Below, one piece after another: positions 34,696 through 42,283 of a stretch of 64,000 nucleotides of DNA. The notes beneath the pieces were generated by a model. It ran no database searches. It saw nothing but the letters and a program-made list of their open reading frames with translations, and had not been told where the DNA came from. The position numbers and the translations under genes were made by a program. The stretch spans positions 186,001 through 250,000 of the forward strand of contig NZ_ATXF01000007.1 in the NCBI RefSeq assembly GCF_000421545.1. The letters are read 5' to 3'. The first letter of the stretch is position 1; each line of letters starts with the position of its first letter. This stretch comes from Agromyces italicus DSM 16388 (GTDB lineage Bacteria > Actinomycetota > Actinomycetes > Actinomycetales > Microbacteriaceae).

Positions 34696-35781
34696 TCATT
34701 TGTATCGTGCGACGGCCTCGCGAATAGGCGATGCAAACTCGTAGATATCCTCGAGCCCGTCGATCGGGTACTTCGTTTCGACCTTGTCGCCGTCGAGCAA
34801 TCCGATGTATTTCTGCTTCTTGGAGTTGAAATGCAGCCGGGCGATGGGCTTGCGGTTGTTGTCATCCAGCAGGATCGCGAAGTACGACTTCGAGTCCCGC
34901 TGAGAGACTCGCTGAGGTTTGACATCGCTACAGGCGATCGCCTTGACGATCTGGTACGCCTCGAGTTCCTCGAGCGTCGTTTCGATCTCGGTATCACGAT
35001 CGAGATCCTCGGCCGAAGGGTCTTGGCTCGTCACGGTGGTTGGAGCTTCCTCGGTGGCGTAGGTTCCGCCCCGGAGGGCTGCCTTCAGTCGCTCGTTGAC
35101 CTGATCGTTCAAGAACTGCGCTGCCGCCTTTTTGACGAGCGGGGTGAACTGGTCGCGCACTCGCTGGGTGATCGCACCGTCGTATACCTGTGAGATGAAC
35201 AGGCGCGACCAATCGTCCGACGGCGTGCGGAACTGTTCACCGATCGCGCGCTTGAGCTCTCCGATGTACTTCAGTTCGCCGGCGGCACTGATCACCGATT
35301 CGAGATCGAACGAATCCTTCGAGAGTTTCCGGAGCTCATCGACGAGGCTCTCATCGATGTCGAGCAGGTCGAGTACAAGGAACGGCTTCTCGTCCATGCG
35401 ATTCGGAGCGTCCAGGTCTGTGAAGAAGTGATAGAGCCTGCCGTTGGTCAGTACCGCAATTCGCGCATTCGTGACGGCGAAGTACCGGAAGAGCTGAGAC
35501 GCGTGTTCGATCTTGAGTCCGTTGGTGCCGGTCTTGCACTCGACGAGCATCTGAACCTCGCCGTCGCGCATGATCGCGTAGTCGATCTTCTCTCCACGCT
35601 TGATACCGACGTCTGCCGTGTACTCGGGCACCACCTCCAGGGGATCGAACACGTCGTAGCCGAGCACTGACGAGATGAAGGGCATGATGAACGCGTTCTT
35701 CGTCGCCTCTTCCGTCTGAATCGCTTCGCGCTGATTGTGAACCTTCTGGGCGAGGGCGTTCAGGGCGTCAGGGAATTCCAT
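34696..35781 (-). CDS. Orphan HsdR-N-like (PD-(D/E)XK) nuclease-fold protein
   Basis: 361 residues. An N-terminal part (about residues 10-150) resembles the type I restriction HsdR N-terminal domain. It has KIDYAIMRDGEVQMLVECKTG near 80-100, where Asp, Glu and Lys fit the PD-(D/E)XK site. The remaining 210 residues are charged, contain a helical region (about 150-240) and end in a small beta domain (SYFAILLDDNNRKPIARLHFN). ATG at 35781 is chosen because GAGAGG lies 6 bases before it. There is no helicase motor, HsdM or HsdS nearby, so it is not a complete restriction system. The gene is visibly poorer in GC than its neighbours and sits between folate and sugar-acid genes. Horizontal transfer and a defence or DNA-processing role are possible. 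Confidence 0.7.
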   Translation of the reverse strand: MEFPDALNALAQKVHNQREAIQTEEATKNAFIMPFISSVLGYDVFDPLEVVPEYTADVGIKRGEKIDYAIMRDGEVQMLVECKTGTNGLKIEHASQLFRYFAVTNARIAVLTNGRLYHFFTDLDAPNRMDEKPFLVLDLLDIDESLVDELRKLSKDSFDLESVISAAGELKYIGELKRAIGEQFRTPSDDWSRLFISQVYDGAITQRVRDQFTPLVKKAAAQFLNDQVNERLKAALRGGTYATEEAPTTVTSQDPSAEDLDRDTEIETTLEELEAYQIVKAIACSDVKPQRVSQRDSKSYFAILLDDNNRKPIARLHFNSKKQKYIGLLDGDKVETKYPIDGLEDIYEFASPIREAVARYK

Positions 35782-35995
35782 TGGATACCTCTCCGTAGCA
35801 ATACGCGCGACTCTATCGAGAGCGACCAATCTGTCACGGCGGCGACTCGGCCTCGATCCACCCCCCTTTCAGGGGACGGCGCGTGAGGGCGTAAGCGCAG
35901 TCGGCCACCGATGTGCCCGCACCGCACGCTGTGTCACGAGGTGTCCGTTCACCCCGCCGCCACACTCGCGCCACCCCGGCGCCACCTCCGCTCCG

Positions 35996-36001
35996 TAGCC
36001 T
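35996..36001 (+). promoter_or_regulatory. -10 box of a leaderless promoter
   Basis: TAGCCT lies 6 bases before the ATG at 36008, which has no ribosome site. The rest of the 226-base gap upstream shows no recognised element apart from a CCCCCTTTCAGGGG hairpin near 35863-35876. Confidence 0.5.
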
Positions 36002-36007
36002 GCCCGC

Positions 36008-37273
36008 ATGGGCGAGTCGAAGATCGATCAGCACGCCGTCGCCGTCGCGATCATTCCGGCGCGCGGCGGGTCGAAGGGCCTGCCGGGCAAGAACCTGATG
36101 CGGCTCGGCGGGGTCTCGCTCGTCGGCCGTGCGATCGCCGCCGCGCATGCCGCCCGCAGTGTCGGCGCGGTCGTCGTCACGACCGACGACGACGAGATCG
36201 CCCGGGTCGCACGTGCCGCCGGGGCGACCGTCGTCGATCGACCGGCCGAGCTCGCGGGCGACACCGCGTCGAGCGAGTCGGCGCTGCTGCACGCACTCGA
36301 CGAGCTCGAGGAAGCCCACGGCCCGCTTCCCGCCGTCACCCTCTTCGTGCAGGCGACGTCGCCGTTCATCGACCCGTCCGACCTCGACGCCGCCGTCGCA
36401 CGGGTCGTGAGCCATGAGGCCGACAGCGTCTTCGCGGCGGTCGAGAGTCACGCGTTCGTGTGGCGCGCCGCCGGAGACGGGTCGGTGTTCGGCGCCAACC
36501 ACGATGCCGCGGTGCGCCGCCGCAGGCAGGAGCGCGAACCCGAGTTCCGCGAGACCGGGGCGTTCGTCGCGATGCGGACGGCGGGGTTCCGCGCCGCACG
36601 GCACCGTTTCTTCGGCCGGATCGCGTCGCAGGTCGTGCCCCAGCTGCACGGCATCGGCATCGACATCGACACCGCCGCCGACCTCGTCGTCGCGCGGGCG
36701 CTCGTCGAACTCATCGACCGGCCGGCCCGGGTCGTCGACGTCGATGCCGTCGTCACCGACTTCGACGGCGTGCACACCGACGACACCGCGTGGATCGACA
36801 CCGAGGGTCGCGAACTCGTGCGGGTGAGTCGCAGTGACGGCCAGGGCGTCGCGCGCCTGCGCGCGGCGGGCGTCCCCGTGCTCGTGCTCTCCGCCGAGAC
36901 GAACCGGGTGGTGACGGCGCGCGCCGCCAAGCTGCGCGTCGACGTGCTGCAGGGCATGCACGACAAGGCCCCGGCCCTTGCCGAATGGGCCGAGGCCCGA
37001 GGCATCCCGCTCGAACGCATCGCGTACCTCGGCAACGACCTCGGCGACCTGCCGGCCATGTCGCTCGTCGGCTGGCCGCTCGCCGTCGCCGACGCGGTGC
37101 CCGCCGTGCGCGACGCCGCCCGCCTCGTGCTCGAGGCCCGCGGCGGCGAGGGCGCGGTGCGCGAGCTCGCGGACCTCGTGCTCGCGGCACGCGAGGGCGC
37201 GCCTGGAGACGGCGCCCCGGCCGCACCCCGACCGACCACCACCACGTCAGCACCGCAGGGAGCCCTCGCATGA
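36008..37273 (+). CDS. neuA: CMP-nonulosonate cytidylyltransferase fused to a HAD phosphatase
   Basis: 421 residues. The N-terminal cytidylyltransferase (about residues 12-235) has IIPARGGSKGLPGKNL, the nucleotide loop of NeuA/KdsB-type enzymes, plus FVQATSPF near 117 and RETGAFVAMR near 180. It would activate a sialic-type acid with CTP. The C-terminal HAD domain (about 240-385), with TDFDGVHTDD and YLGNDLGDLPAM, resembles KDO-8-P/sialate-9-P phosphatases. The fusion places phosphate removal and activation in one chain, as in animal CMAS and some bacterial proteins. A Pro-Thr-rich tail ends in an ATGA overlap with neuB. Acylneuraminate versus legionaminate-type substrate is not resolved. Confidence 0.87.
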   Translation: MGESKIDQHAVAVAIIPARGGSKGLPGKNLMRLGGVSLVGRAIAAAHAARSVGAVVVTTDDDEIARVARAAGATVVDRPAELAGDTASSESALLHALDELEEAHGPLPAVTLFVQATSPFIDPSDLDAAVARVVSHEADSVFAAVESHAFVWRAAGDGSVFGANHDAAVRRRRQEREPEFRETGAFVAMRTAGFRAARHRFFGRIASQVVPQLHGIGIDIDTAADLVVARALVELIDRPARVVDVDAVVTDFDGVHTDDTAWIDTEGRELVRVSRSDGQGVARLRAAGVPVLVLSAETNRVVTARAAKLRVDVLQGMHDKAPALAEWAEARGIPLERIAYLGNDLGDLPAMSLVGWPLAVADAVPAVRDAARLVLEARGGEGAVRELADLVLAAREGAPGDGAPAAPRPTTTTSAPQGALA

Positions 37274-38148
37274 ACACCGTCCGCATCGGCCGATCGATGA
37301 TCGGCCCCGGCCAGCCCGTCTACGTCATCGGCGAGATCGGCCTGAACCACAACGGCGACGTCGAGATCGCCAAGCGCCTCATCGACGTCGCCGTCGAGGC
37401 GGGCGCGCAGGCCGTCAAGTTCCAGAAGCGCACGCCCGAGATCGCGACCCCCGAGCACATGCGAGACGTCTCGCGCGAGACGCCGTGGGGCACGATGAGC
37501 TACCTCGACTACCGGTATCGGGTCGAGTTCGGCGAGTCGGAGTACCTCGAGATCGCGTCGTACGCGATGCGCTCGGGGCTCGACTGGTTCGCCTCGCCGT
37601 GGGACGTGCCCTCGGTCGCGTTCCTCGAGCGCCTCGACGTCGTCGCGCACAAGGTCGCCTCGGCCTCGATCACCGACCTCGCCCTGCTCGAGGCGATCGC
37701 CGCGACCGGCAAGCCCGTCATCTGCTCGACCGGCATGTCGACGCTCGACGAGATCGACCGCGCGGTCGAGGTGCTCGGCACCGAGCGGCTCGTGCTCATG
37801 CACGCGACCTCGAGCTATCCGATGCCGCCCGAGGAGGCGAACCTGCGCACGATCGACACGCTGCGGAGCCGCTACCCCGGGGTTCCCGTCGGGTACTCCG
37901 GGCACGAGCGGGGCCTCCAGATCTCGCTCGCCGCGGTCGCCCTCGGCGCCGTCGCCGTCGAACGGCACATCACGCTCGACCGGGCGATGTGGGGCTCCGA
38001 CCAGGCGGCGTCGCTCGAACCCGCCGGCTTCGAGCACCTCGTCCGCGACATCCGGGTGATCGGCGACGCCATGGGCGACGGCGTGAAGCGCGTGTTCCCG
38101 GGCGAGGAGGCGCCGCGCGCGAAGCTCCGGCGCGTGCCGGCGCTGTGA
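37270..38148 (+). CDS. neuB: Nonulosonic (sialic-type) acid synthase without SAF domain
   Basis: Condenses an N-acyl-mannosamine-type sugar (or its 6-phosphate) with phosphoenolpyruvate. 292 residues, covering the NeuB barrel: VYVIGEIGLNHNGD, AVKFQKR, DWFASPWDVPSV, KVASASITD, ICSTGMST, HATSSYPMP and GYSGHE. Usual NeuB proteins are about 340-350 residues because of a C-terminal SAF (antifreeze-like) domain. This one stops after the barrel at KLRRVPAL. GGGAG precedes the ATG at 37270, which overlaps the neuA stop. The paired phosphatase domain in neuA suggests a 9-phosphate product. Confidence 0.87.
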   Translation: MNTVRIGRSMIGPGQPVYVIGEIGLNHNGDVEIAKRLIDVAVEAGAQAVKFQKRTPEIATPEHMRDVSRETPWGTMSYLDYRYRVEFGESEYLEIASYAMRSGLDWFASPWDVPSVAFLERLDVVAHKVASASITDLALLEAIAATGKPVICSTGMSTLDEIDRAVEVLGTERLVLMHATSSYPMPPEEANLRTIDTLRSRYPGVPVGYSGHERGLQISLAAVALGAVAVERHITLDRAMWGSDQAASLEPAGFEHLVRDIRVIGDAMGDGVKRVFPGEEAPRAKLRRVPAL

Positions 38149-39473
38149 ACGCGGCGACGCCTGCCGCAGCGGCCCCGACCGGGGCCCGTCGCCGCTTCGT
38201 GGTCGTCGCCGACTCGGACTCGTACGTCAAATGGGGCGCGGCGTTCGCGTCGCGACTGCCGGCCGGATGGGATGCCGAACTCGTCGTCGTCACGACGCCC
38301 GTGATGCCGAGCGACCGGCAGCTCGGCGCTGCGCTCGACGGATCGCGCTTCACCGCGAAGGGCGTGCGCCGGCTCGACCTGCCGTCGCTCGAGCGCCGTC
38401 TCGCCGCCCGCCGCCCCGATGCGGTGCTGCTCGCGCTGCGCGGTCCGTTCGTGCGGGTCGTCGCGCCGATCGTCGCGGCGCTGCCCGGGCGGCCGGTCGT
38501 GCTGAGCGGGTTCCCGGGACTGACGATCCCGGCGGCCGCGAAGGCGGTGGTCTACCGCGAACAAGTCGACCTCGTGGTGCTCCACAGTCGCCGCGAGGTG
38601 CGCGAGTTCGAGCAGCTCGCCGCGGGGCTCGGCGTGCCGGTCGAGTTCGGGCTCGCGACGCTGCCGTTCGTCACCGGCAGCGGGCCGGGGGCATCAGGCG
38701 GCGGGGATGCCTCGGCGCCGGCGCCGCACGACGGCGATCTCGTGTTCGCCGCACAGGCGAAGGTGCCGGTCGGCTTCGACGATCGGGTGCGGATGCTCGG
38801 CCTGCTGGCGGATGCCGCACGACGGCGTCCGACCCGCCGCGTCGTCGTGAAGGTCAGGGCGAGGCGGGGCGAAGCGCAGACCCACGCGGAGGTGCACGAC
38901 TACGCCGAGCTGCTCGCCGATCCCGACGTGCGCGCCCGCCTCGGCGGTGTCCCGCCGAACCTCGTCGTCGAGGACGGACCGATGGCGAAGCACCTCGAGC
39001 GCGCCTCGATGCTCGTGACGGTGAGCTCGACGGCGGTGCTCGAGGCGGTGGGCGCCGGGGTGCCGGCGGTCGTCGTCGACGAGTTCGGGGTGGGTCCCAA
39101 GCTGATCAACACGGTGTTCGACGGCAGCGGCCTGTTCGGCGGCGGTGAGGCGGTCGTCGGCTGGATGGCACGGACTCCCGCGGACGGCTGGCTCGACGAC
39201 AACTACTTCCACGGCGAGGCGTTCGACGACTGGGCCGATCGGCTCGACGCGTTGCTCGAACGGCGTGCGGCCGGGCAGCTGCCGGCCCCGGCGCGTCGGT
39301 ACAACCTCGTCGGAGGGGCGGTGCGACGGGCGTTCGAACGCAAGCGGATGCTCGGCCCGTACGACCGGTCGGTCGCCGGAGCGCTGTCGATGGTCGTCGC
39401 GGTGCCGTCGCGCTGGGCGGTGCGCCGGGTGCGGGCGGTTCGGCGTGCGTTCGCCCTGCCGCTGGTCGAGTAG
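38145..39473 (+). CDS. Putative glycosyltransferase of the nonulosonic acid cluster (DUF6716-like)
   Basis: 442 residues, GT-B-like. The N-terminal half has VVVADSDSYVKWGAAFASRLP, a recurrent start in a family found beside neuB in Actinobacteria. The second half has SMLVTVSSTAVLEAVGAGVPAVVVDEFGVG (about residues 287-316), a nucleotide-sugar-binding pattern like that of polysialyl- and other transferases. The GTG at 38145 overlaps the neuB stop. It probably transfers the activated sugar acid to a cell-surface glycan. The last residues PLVE and the stop codon come from the repeat element at 39459. Family name by memory only. Confidence 0.7.
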   Translation: MNAATPAAAAPTGARRRFVVVADSDSYVKWGAAFASRLPAGWDAELVVVTTPVMPSDRQLGAALDGSRFTAKGVRRLDLPSLERRLAARRPDAVLLALRGPFVRVVAPIVAALPGRPVVLSGFPGLTIPAAAKAVVYREQVDLVVLHSRREVREFEQLAAGLGVPVEFGLATLPFVTGSGPGASGGGDASAPAPHDGDLVFAAQAKVPVGFDDRVRMLGLLADAARRRPTRRVVVKVRARRGEAQTHAEVHDYAELLADPDVRARLGGVPPNLVVEDGPMAKHLERASMLVTVSSTAVLEAVGAGVPAVVVDEFGVGPKLINTVFDGSGLFGGGEAVVGWMARTPADGWLDDNYFHGEAFDDWADRLDALLERRAAGQLPAPARRYNLVGGAVRRAFERKRMLGPYDRSVAGALSMVVAVPSRWAVRRVRAVRRAFALPLVE

Positions 39474-39661
39474 CGCCGACGCGGAGCGGCGACGCCCTCC
39501 GCTGGTTGAGTAGCGCCGACGCGGAGCGGCGACGCGTATCGAAACCTGGTGAGCCGGTCTCGAGACCTGCCCACCATGGTTTCGATACGCGTGCTCCTTC
39601 GTCGCGCGCTACTCAACCAGCGGAGTGGTGCTCCTTCGTCGCTCGCTACTCAACCAGCGGA
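39459..39661. repeat. Nested palindromic repeat element
   Basis: Two tandem 40-base copies start at 39461 and 39501 (GCTGGTYGAGTAGCGCCGAC...). They face two inverted copies at 39591-39624 and 39625-39661. Outer arms of 18 bp (39499-39516 with 39606-39623) and inner arms of 14 bp (39533-39546 with 39578-39591) are perfect. The centre is the palindrome GGTCTCGAGACC (39556-39567). It lies between convergent genes, can fold into a very strong hairpin and is likely a bidirectional terminator. It codes the last four residues and the stop of both flanking genes. Confidence 0.85.
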
Positions 39662-40191
39662 GTGCCGGCGGTGTGCTCGCCGACGTGGGTGAGGTAGGAA
39701 GCGGCATTGCGGCGGATGCCCTCGCGCTCGGCATCGCTGAGTTCGCGGCGTACCTTCGCGGGAACTCCGGCGACGAGCGAGCCGGGCGGCACGATCGTGC
39801 CCTCGAGCACCACCGCGCCGGCGGCGACGAGGGAGCCCGCGCCGATGACGGCGCCGTTGAGCACGGTGGCGTTCATGCCGACGAGGCTGTCGTCTTCGAC
39901 GGTGCACCCGTGCAGCACGGCGCCGTGGCCGACCGAGACGCGACGGCCGACGGTGAGCGGGTACCCGGCGTCGACGTGGCAGACGACCGTGTCCTGCAGG
40001 TTCGACGCCTCGCCGAGCACGATCGGCTCGGCCTCGGCACGCAGCACCGCGTTGTACCAGACGCTCGATTCGGCCTCGAGTCGCACGTCGCCGACGATCA
40101 CGGCGCCGGCTGCGACGAACGCGCTGTCGGCGACGACGGGGGCGGCGATTCCGGCCAGTGGGATGAGGCGTGCGCTGGGATCGACGGACAT
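39646..40191 (-). CDS. Gamma-type carbonic anhydrase family protein
   Basis: 181 residues forming a left-handed beta-helix of hexapeptide repeats. The three metal-binding His positions are visible in VCHVD (near residue 72) and VGHGAVLHGC (near 88-97), and VWYNAVLRAE near 45 is conserved. It probably interconverts CO2 and bicarbonate or acts as a YrdA/PaaY-like homologue. Its last residues TPLVE and stop are encoded by the repeat element. It starts 9 bases after the APC permease stop on the same strand and appears leaderless. Confidence 0.88.
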   Translation of the reverse strand: MSVDPSARLIPLAGIAAPVVADSAFVAAGAVIVGDVRLEAESSVWYNAVLRAEAEPIVLGEASNLQDTVVCHVDAGYPLTVGRRVSVGHGAVLHGCTVEDDSLVGMNATVLNGAVIGAGSLVAAGAVVLEGTIVPPGSLVAGVPAKVRRELSDAEREGIRRNAASYLTHVGEHTAGTPLVE

Positions 40192-40197
40192 GCCGAC

Positions 40198-40203
40198 AGC
40201 CTA
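40198..40203 (-). promoter_or_regulatory. -10 box containing the stop codon of the upstream gene
   Basis: TAGGCT lies 6 bases before the carbonic anhydrase ATG. Its first three bases are the TAG stop of the APC permease. Confidence 0.45.
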
Positions 40204-41463
40204 TCGGCGGTCGCCGCGGCGTCGTCTGATCGCCCGCGTCGCGAGGCGCCAGACGATTCCGACGACGAACACGGCGACGCCGGCGACGATCGCGGTCTGG
40301 GGCAGGGTGACGACGAGCACGATGCAGCCGATCGCGCCGAGCACCGACAGCGCGCGGGGCGTCCGGCGTTCGTTCGCGGGTTGCGTGATGGCGGCGATGT
40401 TGGCGACGAGGTAGTAGCCGAGCACGCCGAACGACGAGAAGCCGATCGCGTCGCGCAGGTCGACCGTGAGCACGAGGGCGACGATCGCGACGGCGACGAC
40501 GATCTCGGCGACGTGCGGCACCCGGTATTCGGGATGCACCGAGGCGAGCGGCCGCGGGAGCTCGTCGTCGCGGGCCATGGCGAGGGCGGTGCGGCCGATG
40601 CCCGCGATGAGGGCGAGAAGTGCGCCGAGCGCGGCGGCGGCGGCGCCGACGCGCACGATCGGGGCGGCCCAGTTCCAGCCGACCTCGTCGACGAGGTCGA
40701 CGAGGGGTGCCGTCGACGACGCCAGGGCATCGGCGCCGAGCGTGGCGAGCAGCACCGAGCCGACGAGGGCGTAGAGGGCGACCGCGATGCCGAGGGCGAT
40801 GGGGATGGCGCGGGGGATCGTTCGTGCGGGGTCGCGCACCTCCTCGCCGAGGGTCGCGATGCGCGCGTATCCGGCGAAGGCGAAGAAGAGCAGGCCGGCA
40901 GACTGCAGGATGCCGGGCCAGCCGGCATCGAGCAGCCCGTCGAGGGGGATGCCGCCCTGGAGGAGCGGGCCGGCACCGGCCGCGATGACGAGCAGCAGCA
41001 CGGCGAGCACGGCCGCGACGATGACGCTCGCGGCACGAGCCGTGCGGGTGATGCCGCGGAGATTGACGGCGGCGAGCACGATGACGGCGACGGCGGCGAC
41101 CGGCCGCTGCCATGCTTCCGGCACGAGATACGCCGCGAACGTCATCGCCATCGCGGCGCAGCTCGCCGTCTTGCCCACGACGAACCCCCAGCCGGCGAGG
41201 AACCCCGGCCATGCTCCGAGCCGCTCGCGCCCGTACCGATAGGCACCGCCCGACTCGGGGTATCGTGCGGCGAGCTGCGCGGTCGAGCTCGCGTTCGCGA
41301 ATGCGACGATCGCGGCGATCGCGAGGCCGATGAGCAGTCCTTCGCCCGCTGCAGCGGCGGCGGGTGCGAATGCGGCGAAGACGCCGGCACCGATCATGGC
41401 CGCGAGACCGATCACGACGGCATCGCGCAGGCCGAGTCGGCGGGCGAGCGAGGGCTGTGGCAC
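40201..41463 (-). CDS. APC-superfamily amino acid permease
   Basis: 420 residues with about 12 hydrophobic spans. The first span holds the APC signature VVIGLAAMIGAGVFAAFAPA, followed by YPESGGAYRYGRERLG and FFAFAGYARIATLGEEVRDPARTIPRAI, the APC loop after span 6. It is likely a proton-coupled amino acid or amine importer in the cytoplasmic membrane. Substrate unknown. The GTG start has TAGAGT 6 bases upstream. It diverges from ybaK with 79 bases between. Confidence 0.88.
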   Translation of the reverse strand: MPQPSLARRLGLRDAVVIGLAAMIGAGVFAAFAPAAAAAGEGLLIGLAIAAIVAFANASSTAQLAARYPESGGAYRYGRERLGAWPGFLAGWGFVVGKTASCAAMAMTFAAYLVPEAWQRPVAAVAVIVLAAVNLRGITRTARAASVIVAAVLAVLLLVIAAGAGPLLQGGIPLDGLLDAGWPGILQSAGLLFFAFAGYARIATLGEEVRDPARTIPRAIPIALGIAVALYALVGSVLLATLGADALASSTAPLVDLVDEVGWNWAAPIVRVGAAAAALGALLALIAGIGRTALAMARDDELPRPLASVHPEYRVPHVAEIVVAVAIVALVLTVDLRDAIGFSSFGVLGYYLVANIAAITQPANERRTPRALSVLGAIGCIVLVVTLPQTAIVAGVAVFVVGIVWRLATRAIRRRRGDRR

Positions 41464-41469
41464 GGGCGA

Positions 41470-41475
41470 ACTCTA
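41470..41475 (-). promoter_or_regulatory. -10 box of leaderless APC permease
   Basis: TAGAGT on the minus strand, 6 bases before the GTG start. Confidence 0.45.
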
Positions 41476-41530
41476 CGCCATCGGGATGTCGCGTCGACGA
41501 CGCCGCCCGCCGGGCTCGCGACCACCGCCA

Positions 41531-41536
41531 TAGGAT
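41531..41536 (+). promoter_or_regulatory. -10 box of leaderless ybaK-like gene
   Basis: TAGGAT, 6 bases before the ATG. No Shine-Dalgarno sequence is present. Confidence 0.5.
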
Positions 41537-41542
41537 CGGAAG

Positions 41543-42070
41543 ATGAGCGCATCGCCGACCTCCCACGCCGCCGTCGACCGCGTCGCGGCGGCGCTCGCCG
41601 CGCAGGGTCTCGAGCCCGAGATCGTCTGGTTCGACGACGCCGTGACGACGGCCCGGCTCGCCGCCGACGCACTCGGCGTCGAGGTCGGCCAGATCGCGAA
41701 CTCGCTCGTGTTCACGCTCGACGACGAGCCGATCCTCGTGCTCACTTCGGGCGCTCATCGCGTCGACACCGAGTGGTTGGGATCGGCACTCGGCGGCGTC
41801 ATCCATCGCGCCTCGAAGGAGACGGTGAAGCAGGCGACGGGACAGGTGATCGGCGGCGTCGCACCGCTCGGCCACCCCGCGCCGGTACGCACGATCGTCG
41901 ACACCGACCTCGCCGCATTCCCCGTCGTCTGGGCCGCCGCCGGTCACGCCAAGACCGTGTTCTCCACCACCTTCGACGATCTCGTGCGCATCACCCGCGG
42001 CACGCCCCACGCAGTCGAGCCCGCCGCCCTCCCCATCGTCGAGCCCGCCGCTGTCCGCGAACGGTCCTGA
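41543..42070 (+). CDS. YbaK/EbsC-family aminoacyl-tRNA deacylase
   Basis: 175 residues of the YbaK/ProX editing fold. Visible blocks are DALGVEVGQIANSLVF, LVLTSGAHRVD, ASKETVKQATGQVIGGVAPLGH (with the conserved Lys and GxxxP-type loop) and VVWAAAGHAKTVF. Such proteins hydrolyse mischarged tRNA such as Cys-tRNA-Pro in the cytosol. The gene stands alone, divergent from the APC permease, and ends before a 27-bp hairpin. Confidence 0.88.
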   Translation: MSASPTSHAAVDRVAAALAAQGLEPEIVWFDDAVTTARLAADALGVEVGQIANSLVFTLDDEPILVLTSGAHRVDTEWLGSALGGVIHRASKETVKQATGQVIGGVAPLGHPAPVRTIVDTDLAAFPVVWAAAGHAKTVFSTTFDDLVRITRGTPHAVEPAALPIVEPAAVRERS

Positions 42071-42133
42071 TCGACAACGGATCCGGCGATCCCCGCTCCC
42101 GGGTCTCGCTGTGATTCCGCCTTCGTCGGCCCG

Positions 42134-42190
42134 CCTCCGAGTACTACGTCACTGCCCCGCGAGGCGGGGCAATGACGTAGTACTCGGAGG
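42134..42190. terminator. 57-base hairpin with 27-bp arms
   Basis: Arms starting CCTCCGAGTACTACGTC pair with one C-A mismatch around the loop GAG. It follows ybaK by 64 bases and precedes the XRE gene by 94. It is much longer than a normal terminator and could also be a small mobile palindrome. Confidence 0.6.
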
Positions 42191-42283
42191 GTGCAGTCGG
42201 GTCGCGGCACGGTGCGCCGGACTCGGTGTCGGCGGATTGGTGCAGACTCGGCGCATCATTCCGCGGTGACCGAGGAGGCTCGA

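Noticed and set aside
34696-35781. Complete type I restriction-modification system
   Set aside because: No helicase motor, methylase or specificity gene is present on either side.
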